NCBI GenBank assembly: GCA_964631235.1
Contig: CAZVZX010000012.1
Coordinates: 50,581 to 114,580 of the forward strand
Direction: 5' to 3'
DNA from: JARKPK01 sp964631235
GTDB lineage: Bacteria; Planctomycetota; Planctomycetia; Pirellulales; Thermoguttaceae
DNA: 64,000 bases
Of the stretch, positions 55,567 to 63,164 are shown one piece after another. The translations under genes and the position numbers were made by a program. Within the stretch, counting starts at the first letter, position 1, and every line of letters begins with the position of its first letter. The notes beneath the pieces were generated by a model. It worked only from the letters and a program-made list of their open reading frames with translations, had not been told where the DNA came from and did not search any database.

Positions 55567-56730
55567 TCAGTCTTTCAACTGATTCCATACGGCCGCGATT
55601 CGTCCAACGGCCGCATCGATCTCTTCTTCGGTGTTCGTATGGCCGATGCTGAACCGCAGAGAGCGCGAGGCCCGCTCTAAAGGAAGTCCCATCGACATCA
55701 ACGTGGGCGACACTTCGGCCGCCCCGCTCGAACACGCGGAACCGAGTGAACAGGCGATTCCGTTGATGCTCAGGGCGACCAGCAGCACTTGGCCATCGAC
55801 CGCCGGAAAGGAGACACTGCTTGTTTGAGGCACCCGCGCTGCGCCCGCGCCGTTGATCGTTGTTCCCGGGATGGCCGCAAGAAGTGCGGCTTCGAATCGT
55901 TCGCGCAATCGCCGCATGCGGGCGGCCTCGGCATAACCTTCGCGGATGCTCAGTTCCAGGGCCTCGGCCATTCCCACGGCCAGGGCCACCGACTCGGTGC
56001 CCGGCCGAATCGATCGTTGCTGCGATCCGCCGAACATCAACGGCCGAATGGGCACGTCGCGCCGCAGGAGCAAGGCACCGATGCCGATCGGGCCGCCGAA
56101 CTTGTGCGCGCCGACTGCCAGCGACGACACCCCGAGCTCGCCGAAACGGATCGGCATTTTGCCGGCGGCCTGCACCGCGTCGGTATGAAACGGCACGCCC
56201 ACGGCGCGGCAGCGCTCGGCCAGGTGTTCGATCGGCTGAATCACCCCGGTTTCGTGGTTCGCCATGGTGACGCTGACCACAGCCGTCTCGGCCGAGAGCC
56301 AACGTTCGAAGAGATCAACCGCGACCACCCCGCGCCCATCGACGCTCAGCGTGTCGAGCCGCCATCCCTGTTCGAGAAGATGCTCGGCCGGTTCCAACAC
56401 GCTTTGGTGCTCGATCGACGAAATAATCACCTGTCCCGGGGCCGACCGCCGCGCTTGGGCAATTCCCAACAGCGCCAAATTGTTCGCCTCGGTGGCGCCA
56501 GAGGTGAACACCAAGCGGTCGCCCGCGGCCGCCGAAAGATCGGCCCCCAACGCGGCGGCCACGCGCCGCCGGGCTTCTTCGAGCAGTTTTTGAGCGGCCT
56601 GCCCTAAACCATGTTGGCTGGCAGGGTTGCCCAACGGCTGCTCCCAAACCCGCCGCATGGCATCGACTACTTCGGGGCGGATCGGCGTGGTCGCATTGTG
56701 ATCGAGATTGATGAAACCCATGCGAATCAT
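55567..56730 (-). CDS. Cysteine desulfurase (NifS/IscS family)
   Basis: A 387-residue PLP enzyme that takes sulfur from cysteine for Fe-S clusters or thio-modified tRNA. Seen: INLDHNATTPIRPEVVDAM (about 7-25), FTSGATEANNLALLG (about 76-90), HTDAVQAAGKMPI (about 184-196), the PLP-Lys motif VGAHKFGGPIGIGALLLR (about 207-224) and the active-site Cys loop SLGSACSSGAAEVSP (about 330-344). The compact Cys loop and spacing fit the group I (NifS/IscS) enzymes. ATG 56730 (MIRMGF) or 56721 (MGFINL) may be the start. It converges on the TPR gene; no scaffold gene (iscU) is next to it. Confidence 0.93.
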   Translation of the reverse strand: MIRMGFINLDHNATTPIRPEVVDAMRRVWEQPLGNPASQHGLGQAAQKLLEEARRRVAAALGADLSAAAGDRLVFTSGATEANNLALLGIAQARRSAPGQVIISSIEHQSVLEPAEHLLEQGWRLDTLSVDGRGVVAVDLFERWLSAETAVVSVTMANHETGVIQPIEHLAERCRAVGVPFHTDAVQAAGKMPIRFGELGVSSLAVGAHKFGGPIGIGALLLRRDVPIRPLMFGGSQQRSIRPGTESVALAVGMAEALELSIREGYAEAARMRRLRERFEAALLAAIPGTTINGAGAARVPQTSSVSFPAVDGQVLLVALSINGIACSLGSACSSGAAEVSPTLMSMGLPLERASRSLRFSIGHTNTEEEIDAAVGRIAAVWNQLKD

Positions 56731-57008
56731 TATTGATTCTCGGGCAAGGAAGGCAACGGCGGGTGCGTCCAATTTCCGAAAGGACCGGCGATCGCGTGGG
56801 CGGCGTTCGGAAGAATTGTCTTGTTCAATGAAGGGAGGCAGTCGGCGGCAGGAACCAGTATAAGCACCGCAAGGAGGGAAACGCTGCCTGCCACACTGGG
56901 CCAAATGTCTTCTCGGGCGGGCGCCGAACTGCGGTTGCCTCGGGGATCGGCCCCCGGGTATGATTCCGCCCGCTCGTTCCGCCGACAAGAGGGAGCCGGA
57001 GCGGGCCC

Positions 57009-57029
57009 CGTCGCGTTTCGAACGCGACG
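57009..57029. repeat. Hairpin with perfect 9-bp stem
   Basis: CGTCGCGTT and AACGCGACG pair perfectly around TCG. No T-tract follows on either strand, so it is more likely a protein site or leader structure than a terminator. Confidence 0.45.
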
Positions 57030-57044
57030 AGCGAGACGGAATCG

Positions 57045-57127
57045 TTCCGCGGGATTGCGTAAGCGGCCGCCGTAGCGAAGCGACTCTCTTGCGTTCAGTC
57101 CGCGTTTGAACGGTTTTTCGTTTGTCG
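57045..57127 (-). repeat. Dispersed intergenic repeat, copy 5
   Basis: On the minus strand: AACCGCGACAAACGAAAAAC, CGTTCAAACGCGGACTG, ACGCAAGAGAGTCGC, TTCGCTACGGCGG, CCGCTTACGCAATCC. This aligns block by block with the copy at 40306. It is 42 bp upstream of the next gene's start. Confidence 0.7.
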
Positions 57128-57168
57128 CGGTTTCGTTCCCAGTCGATTCGGTCGAAGGGAGTCGCCCG

Positions 57169-58113
57169 ATGAGCAGACATTCTTCCGGTACGGTGCTGCG
57201 CGCCGTCGTTATCCTTGCGGTCTTGGCTGCTCTGCCGATGCTGGCATTGGGCAGCGCTGTGCTACCCGATTCGGTTCGCGATTGGTTTTCGCGCTATTGG
57301 CCTGCCGTCAAGCCGGCCACTGCGCCTGCACCGTTGTCGGCGCCGCAATTCGAGCCGGTTCCGGCAACGGCCGTGCCTCCGCTCAACTCGACCGCGCCGT
57401 GGCAGTCGGGCGGCGACAAGGCCAATCCGGCCGATCCGCGGGTCGGGCCGTCGGGACTGATCGCCCACGACAACTCAACCCAAGGGTATGCGCCGGCAGC
57501 ATCATACAATCCAACTGCCCCCGCTCCGCTTGGCGTGTCTGATCGCGTTGCCGACCGCGCCGCGGCCGGCGGGCAGATGCCGGCGACTTCTGCACCCGTT
57601 GACGATGCCCGCAGCCCGGCGGTGCCGGCACACCGGCCGGTGTCGGCGGCATCGGCTTGGAGCGAAGAAGCTTCTCGGGCAGCCGCGCGCCGCCCGGACG
57701 ATCGAGGGCCGAGCGTGATGCCTGTCAGCTATCAGGCGGTTTCCGGCGAGCTGCCAACCGCAGCGGCAGCGATGGAACCCCCCCGGCAATCCGATCTGCC
57801 GATGCCGAGTGTCGAGACGCCTGCCGCGGTGCCCTCGGCGACGGTGGGCGCGTTGCCCAGCGACACGCTGGGCGATCGGAACCAAAGCGAGCAGTTTCAG
57901 TCATTCCAACGCCGCTTGCACGACTTGGGGGCAACCTACCTTCTGTTGGAAACCTGGGGCGAACGGCAACAGTTGTATCGTTGTTTCTGCAAGGTGGCCA
58001 TTGGCGGAAATCCGAACTGCACGAGGCATTTCGAAGCCACTGATGCCGACCCGCTCCGCGCCTTGGCCGCGGTGACCGAGCAGGTCGAACAATGGCGGCA
58101 AGGGCAACCGTAG
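57169..58113 (+). CDS. Planctomycete-type membrane-anchored hypothetical protein
   Basis: A 314-residue protein from ATG 57169, preceded by GAAGGGA (57154-57160). One N-terminal membrane segment (TVLRAVVILAVLAALPMLALG, about 8-28) is followed by a long Pro/Ala-rich linker (about 45-230). The C-terminal domain (about 240-312) is compact and well-defined: FQRRLHDLGATYLLLETWG, LYRCFCKVAIGGNPNCTRHFEA, DPLRALAAVTEQVEQWR. The paired Cys residues suggest a disulfide-bonded exported domain. I know such C-termini in planctomycete proteins of unknown role. It is 321 bp upstream of another membrane protein of planctomycete type. Confidence 0.78.
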   Translation: MSRHSSGTVLRAVVILAVLAALPMLALGSAVLPDSVRDWFSRYWPAVKPATAPAPLSAPQFEPVPATAVPPLNSTAPWQSGGDKANPADPRVGPSGLIAHDNSTQGYAPAASYNPTAPAPLGVSDRVADRAAAGGQMPATSAPVDDARSPAVPAHRPVSAASAWSEEASRAAARRPDDRGPSVMPVSYQAVSGELPTAAAAMEPPRQSDLPMPSVETPAAVPSATVGALPSDTLGDRNQSEQFQSFQRRLHDLGATYLLLETWGERQQLYRCFCKVAIGGNPNCTRHFEATDADPLRALAAVTEQVEQWRQGQP

Positions 58114-58434
58114 GCAAGCCGACCGCCGAGCAGAACACGACAGCGACGGCGCGGCCGGAAACGGGACCGAACCATTCCAAAAACGGCCCAACGGCGCAGC
58201 GATGCGGCCGTTCGCGTGCCGCGTCTGCCGCCACGGCATTTCGTCTTTCGCCGTTTTGTTGAGTCGCGTGCCCAGTAGCCCGTTCCCCGGCTTTCCGCGC
58301 ACGGCGATTCCGTCGTTCTGGCAGGCTCTTTGCCGATTGGTCGTCGTTTCCGGCGGGATCGAGGGGTGCATTCCCGTTATTGTGGGCTCGAGGAATCGCT
58401 TGCCGCCGAAGGGTCTCGACCGCATAATGGCGGT
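58114..58434. other. Intergenic
   Basis: 321 bp. It holds a diverged copy of the dispersed repeat (about 58151-58220). The frame of the next gene is open back to 58330 but without similarity. Confidence 0.5.
58151..58220 (-). repeat. Dispersed intergenic repeat, diverged copy 6
   Basis: On the minus strand GGCACGCGAACGGCCGCATC and GCTGCGCCGTTGGGCCG match the middle of copy 3 (CGCACGCAATCGGCCGCGTC, GCTGCGCCACCGGCCG). The remainder is more degenerate, so this is a weaker call. Confidence 0.4.
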
Positions 58435-60585
58435 ATGGCCGAAGGCTTCGATCCGTATCTCAATTGGCTGGGGATTCGCGACCCGCGACGGCCGCCGAAT
58501 CATTATGCGCTGCTTGGTCTGGCCTTGTTTGAAGACGATCCGGAGGTGATCGCCCACGCCGCCGACCGGCAGATGGCCCACGTTCGCACTTTTCAAACCG
58601 GGCCGCGAAGCGCCGAATCGCAACGGATTCTCAACGAATTGGCCGCGGCCAAGATCTGCTTGCTCAATCCCGCGAAAAAACAGGCCTACGATGCCGCCCT
58701 TCGGCAGCAGGCCGGCGCTCCGCCGGTATCGCGCGCGGCAGAGATTTTCGCTCCGACGGCCGCGCCGGTGGCAGGCCACAGTCTGCCTCCGCCCCGCACG
58801 CCGAATGTTCCCCCTCCGGTGATTGCGCCGCCGAACATCGTCGCCGGCATGGCCGAGCCTGTCGCGGCCAAGCCGGTGGCTATTGCCGTCGAGGCCGGTT
58901 CGCCCCCGCGCGGTGTTCCCATTTCCACCGTGCTCATCGTGGTTCTGTCAATATCGGTGCTTGTGCTGTTGGGGCTGATCGTTTGGTTGAACCTCGATCC
59001 GGCGGCGCGGCAGTCTGTCCGAAACGTGTTGCCCGGCGAGCAATCGGTGCCGTCGGATGCAAGCCCGACCGAGACCTCGGCCCCGGCCGCGCCCCCGACG
59101 CCCGACAAACCGTCGCCGGTATCGAGTCCGTCGAAACAACCGGCGAAGACCACCCGCGACGATCGCAAACCGAGCGAACCGCCGCAGACGAACTCTTCCA
59201 AGAAACCGGCAGGCTCGGGCGAACAGCCTAAACCACCTTCCAAGAAACCCCAGCCCGAACAACCTTCGACCGTGAAGCCGCCCGTCGGTGCGCCGCCGGC
59301 GGAAAAACCGCCGAGCGAGAAACCGCCGGTCGAGAAACCTCCAATCGTGGAACCCGGCACATCGCAGCCCAGTTCCCAACCGCCAACCGAAAAGCCGGCG
59401 ACCGATCCGCGCATGCCGGGGCCCGGCGCCGATCCGTCGGCCACCGAATCACCATCGGAACCGCCGTCGGCCAAGCCCTCGGGCGAACCGCCGGCGCGAC
59501 CGGGAGATGGGCCGATGCCGGTCGAGCCAACCGAGCCGACGGAGCCTGCCAAACCGACGGAGCCGCCCGCGCAGCCCCCGGGCGAACGGCCGGCTCAGCC
59601 GCCTGAGAACGGCAGCTCGACCAAACCCACCGTCCCCCCGACCCGCCAGCCGCCAACCCGCCCCGACCCGCGCCACGAGGTTCCCAGCGGGCCGGCGTTC
59701 GACGAGGCGGTCAAAACGATCCGCGAGTTGTTCGCCGATGCGTATTCGTCCGCCGTCAACACGCCCAAGCGCAAGGCGCTGCCTGAGGAATTGCTTCGCC
59801 GCGCTCGTCAAGAGCGGTCGGACGCCGTGGCGCGCTATGCCCTGTTGAACGAGGCCTACGAACAGGCGATCGAGGTGGGCGACGCGGCCCGATTCGAGGC
59901 CGCCGTCGGGGCCATCGCCCGCGATTATCGCGTTTCGTGGCCGTCGCTGGCGCTTTCGGGCATCACCCGCGCCGTCAAGCGAACCCGCGACGCCGCCGTG
60001 GCACGCGAGTATATCCGCCTTTCGATTCAAATGGCCCAAAAGGCCGCCGACGAGAACCACATGGACGAATCGGTGGCGTTGGCCACCGCCGCCCGCGACA
60101 TGGCCCGCGAACTGGCGCTGCGCACGAAAGACACCAAAGACGGCAAACGCGACTCGGAAACCGTGCGCGAGGCCGTGGCCGTTATGAAAGACGCGGAGCA
60201 GCGCCGCGATCAGTACGCCGAGTTCCACAAGGCCGAATTGCAACTGGCCGAACAACCCGACAACGTCGAAGCGCTGCGAATCGTCGGCCGCTACTACTGC
60301 TTGGTGCGCAACGATTGGCGCCGCGGGCTGCAATCGCTCGCGCAAGCGGATGCAACGATCGGCAAACTGGTCGAGGCTGAGGGCCAGTCGGCCGGCGAAC
60401 CGCTGTCACTGGCGGATCAGTGGTTCGAGGCCGCCTCGAACGCCGAACCGGCCGTGCGACCGATCTGCCAAGCCCGCGCACTGCATTGGTACACTCGGGC
60501 GATCGACGGGCTTTCGGGCTTGCAACGCGTGCGCGTCGAGGCCCGAATCAAAGAGCTCAAAGAAGCCAAGTCCAAGCCGGGCTGA
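58435..60585 (+). CDS. J-domain-like membrane protein with Pro-rich linker and helical C-terminus
   Basis: A 716-residue protein. The N-terminal domain (about 1-95) is a degenerate J-like fold typical of planctomycetes: FDPYLNWLGI, PPNHYALLGLALFEDDPEVI, QMAHVRTFQ, LNELAAAKICLLNPAKKQAYDAAL; the HPD motif of DnaJ is absent. One membrane helix (about 162-185, LIVVLSISVLVLLGLIVWL) separates it from a Pro/Lys/Glu-rich periplasmic linker (about 200-418, with EKPP-type repeats) and an alpha-helical C-terminal domain (about 420-716). It may signal across the membrane, but no function is known. ATG 58435 was chosen as the first Met before the conserved domain. The stop codon lies in an 18-bp palindrome (60577-60594) at the RHS repeat boundary. 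Confidence 0.83.
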   Translation: MAEGFDPYLNWLGIRDPRRPPNHYALLGLALFEDDPEVIAHAADRQMAHVRTFQTGPRSAESQRILNELAAAKICLLNPAKKQAYDAALRQQAGAPPVSRAAEIFAPTAAPVAGHSLPPPRTPNVPPPVIAPPNIVAGMAEPVAAKPVAIAVEAGSPPRGVPISTVLIVVLSISVLVLLGLIVWLNLDPAARQSVRNVLPGEQSVPSDASPTETSAPAAPPTPDKPSPVSSPSKQPAKTTRDDRKPSEPPQTNSSKKPAGSGEQPKPPSKKPQPEQPSTVKPPVGAPPAEKPPSEKPPVEKPPIVEPGTSQPSSQPPTEKPATDPRMPGPGADPSATESPSEPPSAKPSGEPPARPGDGPMPVEPTEPTEPAKPTEPPAQPPGERPAQPPENGSSTKPTVPPTRQPPTRPDPRHEVPSGPAFDEAVKTIRELFADAYSSAVNTPKRKALPEELLRRARQERSDAVARYALLNEAYEQAIEVGDAARFEAAVGAIARDYRVSWPSLALSGITRAVKRTRDAAVAREYIRLSIQMAQKAADENHMDESVALATAARDMARELALRTKDTKDGKRDSETVREAVAVMKDAEQRRDQYAEFHKAELQLAEQPDNVEALRIVGRYYCLVRNDWRRGLQSLAQADATIGKLVEAEGQSAGEPLSLADQWFEAASNAEPAVRPICQARALHWYTRAIDGLSGLQRVRVEARIKELKEAKSKPG

Positions 60586-60594
60586 TCAGCCCGG
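60577..60594. repeat. 18-bp perfect palindrome at repeat boundary
   Basis: CCGGGCTGATCAGCCCGG is self-complementary and contains the TGA stop of the upstream gene. The RHS boundary repeat starts inside it (60590). It may be a terminator stem without T-tract or a recombination junction. Confidence 0.5.
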
Positions 60595-60761
60595 GCGAAG
60601 GCGGTCATGTTGCCGACGGCATCGTGGGCGGAATCGGCCCAGTCGGCCCCGACCGCTTCCATGCCGCCATCTTCGCGACTTGCCGTTCTGTAACCTCCCG
60701 ATCGGCTCGTTCCCCGCGCCGTATAACATATCGGGTGGTCCAACAACCGGGGTCCACTTCA
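60590..60761 (-). repeat. 172-bp RHS cassette-boundary repeat, copy A
   Basis: Nearly identical to 62355-62528 (both begin CCCGGGCGAAGGCGGTCATG and end with CCACTTCA on the plus strand). On the minus strand it encodes an RHS YD-repeat remnant, DAVGNMTAFAR. Copy A starts 5 bp after the stop of the J-like gene and lies 35 bp downstream of the small DUF1559-like gene. Confidence 0.9.
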
Positions 60762-60796
60762 AATTCAGCCAAACTTGGAACCACTGAATTACGATT

Positions 60797-61501
60797 CTAT
60801 TTAGTCCTGCCGAGAAATCGCTTTAGCAAGGATTCTCGGTCAGCCTTTGGATCCACTATGCGCACGTCGCCACTGACCGTCAAATACATGATGTCGGCCT
60901 CGCAGCTGCTGTCGGCACTCTTGCCGCGGTCAGGCCGGAGCATATCGAGCAATTCTTCGAGCGTTGGATCACGCGGTTCCATCCAGGGCGTTTTCGAGCC
61001 AACCACCTCGATCAGCATGACTTCGTCGGAACCGCCGGTATTCCAGGGCTTGCTTTGCTCGGCGCTCCACCACGGCGCGTGCGGCCCCACAACAGCGAAG
61101 TAGTCTGCTGTCGTCCCGCGTGGTCCTGTTTCCAAGGGAGACCGGTAGCATTCAGGCATCTCTTCCATTATGCGCCGATTAGCTGGGCTGTCCCACGGCT
61201 GGTTCAAGTCTATCCGGGAGTAAACAGATTCCCGGTCCAAGAAGGGCAACAGAAGAACTCGCCAGCTATGCATCGGTTTGCCGAAGGCATCAGTGGTATG
61301 CGATGGCGGTAGACCACCGTATTTCTCGGCATAGCAGACTAGCGCCACATATAGTCTCTTCAAGTTCCTCGCGCGTTGGGCTTGTATTGTCTTGTGACGA
61401 GCGGAATTCAATACCCACGCCCAGATCGCTGCCAAAAGCAGCGCCGCCGCGAAGACCATTGCGACAAACTGGAATATCCTCTTTTCGGCACCAATCAACA
61501 T
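60797..61501 (-). CDS. DUF1559-like membrane-anchored protein, possible immunity partner
   Basis: A 234-residue protein. One N-terminal helix (about 8-30, FQFVAMVFAAALLLAAIWAWVL) anchors it. The domain after it matches the planctomycete DUF1559 pattern: RNLKRLYVALVCYAEKYGGLPP (about 43-64), WRVLLLPFLDRESVY (about 79-93), NQPWDSPANRRI and DYFAVVGPHAPWW. DUF1559 proteins normally begin with a prepilin signal (GFTLVELL...), which is missing here. It starts 28 bp after the stop of RHS tip 1 on the same strand, the place of an immunity gene in polymorphic toxin loci; that role is inferred from position. ATG 61501 has no clear Shine-Dalgarno. Confidence 0.75.
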   Translation of the reverse strand: MLIGAEKRIFQFVAMVFAAALLLAAIWAWVLNSARHKTIQAQRARNLKRLYVALVCYAEKYGGLPPSHTTDAFGKPMHSWRVLLLPFLDRESVYSRIDLNQPWDSPANRRIMEEMPECYRSPLETGPRGTTADYFAVVGPHAPWWSAEQSKPWNTGGSDEVMLIEVVGSKTPWMEPRDPTLEELLDMLRPDRGKSADSSCEADIMYLTVSGDVRIVDPKADRESLLKRFLGRTK

Positions 61502-61529
61502 GGCATTAGCATGATAATATGGAATCGGG

Positions 61530-62327
61530 CTAGTTTCCCACCTTTTTTATCTGCAAGATCGTTATTCTGCCTGTTGTGCTGCTCTGCGCCGTCGTTCCAT
61601 CCGAGCCGATGGAGTCAGCCCGAGAAAGCGTGGGGCTGTAGATTGCGATCAACACTTCGCGATACCCGAACAACCAACTGCCACCACCCTCGACTCGCGT
61701 TTTCTCGACTCCCGTCGCGTGGAACCCCGGCGTAAGAATTGCCGGAGGAAGTACCAGCGTCTTGCCACTTCTGTTGCCGTTCGGGGCAACGACTTTTGCA
61801 ATGCCAGCGGTGGCGTTGCCGCTCGACATTACCTCCCAATTCCAAAGAACCTCATAGCATCCCGGCCGGAGGTAAACGCTCGCACGAATCTCACCCGCAT
61901 TGAGGCTGCCTGTTCTTCTCGGGATAATCGTATTGCATACACTGCCGCCGTTCAGATCTACCGTCGTACTTGCTCCCCACGCTGAACTGAAAGACCAGCT
62001 TGTCGCGTCGGCAAACTGGCCCCAAGGCCCCGGATAAAACGGGCCTGCGATCCAATTAGGCGGTCGCCAGTTCTGTCTGACGACCATATACTTGACAATA
62101 TGGCCGTCAAGTCGTCTCCGCCATTCTATGTCAAGCCCGCTCGGGTCAACAAAGATCGTCGGCCTGTTTCCACAGTACCGATAGACGTTCTGAAAATCTC
62201 CCTTGAACCCAATCGGGTCACGCGACAGGAAGCGGCCAAGGTCGGGCGAGAAGTAGCGGGCGCGGTAGTAGAACAGGCCGGTTTCCGCGTCGAGCTCGCG
62301 GCCCGTCTTGATCTCGGTGCCCGACAA
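61530..62327 (-). CDS. Detached RHS core tip 1 with unknown C-terminal domain
   Basis: Frame open for 265 codons from TTG 62327. The first 60 residues are the RHS-associated core end: GRELDAETGLFYYRARYFSP, GRFLSRDPIGFKG, YRYCGNRPTIFVDPSG. After this the sequence changes completely to a Gly/Asn/Thr-rich domain (about 62-265, WNWEVMSSGNATAGIAKV, WLFGYREVLIAIYSP) with a beta-sandwich look and no motif I recognise. An in-frame TAG lies 15 bases upstream of the TTG, and the YD-repeat remnant upstream is in another frame, so there is no complete RHS protein here. It is either a silent tip awaiting recombination or a pseudogene fragment. The SRDP and DPSG ends are intact. Confidence 0.75.
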   Translation of the reverse strand: MSGTEIKTGRELDAETGLFYYRARYFSPDLGRFLSRDPIGFKGDFQNVYRYCGNRPTIFVDPSGLDIEWRRRLDGHIVKYMVVRQNWRPPNWIAGPFYPGPWGQFADATSWSFSSAWGASTTVDLNGGSVCNTIIPRRTGSLNAGEIRASVYLRPGCYEVLWNWEVMSSGNATAGIAKVVAPNGNRSGKTLVLPPAILTPGFHATGVEKTRVEGGGSWLFGYREVLIAIYSPTLSRADSIGSDGTTAQSSTTGRITILQIKKVGN

Positions 62328-62354
62328 CGCTTCGAAACGCTACAAAACCGCCAA

Positions 62355-62528
62355 CCCGGGCGAAGGCGGTCATGTTGCCGACGGCATCGTGGGCGGAATC
62401 GGCCCAGTCGGCCCCGACCGCTTCCGTGCCGCCATCTTCGTGACTTGGCGTTCTGCAACCTCCCGATCGGCTCGTTCCCCGCGCCGACTATAACATATCG
62501 GGTGGTCCAACAACCGGGGGCCACTTCA
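62355..62528 (-). repeat. 172-bp RHS cassette-boundary repeat, copy B
   Basis: Almost identical to copy A at 60590, with a few substitutions and a two-base insertion near 62488. It ends at 62528, directly next to the TAG stop (62529-62531) of the lipoprotein gene, and merges on the other side with the RHS tip 1 junction. Confidence 0.9.
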
Positions 62529-63164
62529 CTAATCCTGCTTCTCCAGTTTGTGAATACGCTTGATCTTCCACAAAGAACCCTGCCAGGCACTCATATGCCC
62601 CATGTTGTCTTTGTCGAAAGTCCCTTCAAGCAACACGCAACACTTGTCGTATTCGGCGTACTTCCTCGGGTTGAGAAGAACGTGAAATCCGTTGCTTGTG
62701 ATTCCGTACTCAGCGTCGTCCTTCGAAAGATAGATCGCAGTGCCTTCAAACCTGACGCGTAAAAAGCCCATGATTTGCACTTCGCGCCCGTGGTATCGCT
62801 CACGATGTGCAAGGATTTGAACGATCGAAGCGTGATAAAACTCGTTTGGGTATCGCGTCAATCCGTCATCCGACGGCTCAAGAGCGTCATCGCAGTCTCG
62901 CGATGCTCGTTGTTCCGGCGTCTGCAATCGTTCGTTGCTCGCTACCACATTGGGCGTACTCGGACTGTTTGCGTCAATCACGTCAGATCGACTGGCAGAA
63001 GGTTCTCGCGGCCCGCATCCGTTTGCGACGATTACCAGACTCAAATATGACATCAATGCAGAAAGTACGAACCAGCGCAGGAGCTTTAGCGATATTGTTT
63101 GCGCCGCGCTTCTACTGACCGCGTTCTGATTCGACGGTTCTCTTTGTGGGTGGTTTGTATTCAT
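62529..63164 (-). CDS. Lipoprotein, candidate immunity protein of RHS tip 2
   Basis: A 211-residue protein from ATG 63164 (MNTNHPQREPSN). A hydrophobic segment ending in the lipobox-like VIVANGC (about 32-50) indicates a lipoprotein signal. The exported part has a Ser/Asn-rich linker and a folded domain (about 115-205): SIVQILAHRERYHGREVQIMGF, FEGTAIYLSKDDAEYGITSNG, KCCVLLEGTFD, with an OB-fold-like strand pattern. Its start overlaps the end of the RHS tip 2 frame by 53 bp (63112-63164) in another frame, so the two are translationally linked. Position and size fit an immunity protein; membrane anchoring on the periplasmic side fits protection against a toxin arriving there. I know no named family for the domain. 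Confidence 0.75.
   Translation of the reverse strand: MNTNHPQREPSNQNAVSRSAAQTISLKLLRWFVLSALMSYLSLVIVANGCGPREPSASRSDVIDANSPSTPNVVASNERLQTPEQRASRDCDDALEPSDDGLTRYPNEFYHASIVQILAHRERYHGREVQIMGFLRVRFEGTAIYLSKDDAEYGITSNGFHVLLNPRKYAEYDKCCVLLEGTFDKDNMGHMSAWQGSLWKIKRIHKLEKQD

Larger units (their letters stand above)
56731..57168. other. Intergenic, divergent, with hairpin and repeat copy
   Basis: Divergent region. It holds a perfect 9-bp-stem hairpin (57009-57029) and the inverted copy of the dispersed repeat (57045-57127). No gene. Confidence 0.5.

Noticed and set aside
57009..57029. tRNA T-arm-like GTTTCGAAC
   Set aside because: It is a simple perfect hairpin; no other tRNA arms are present around it.
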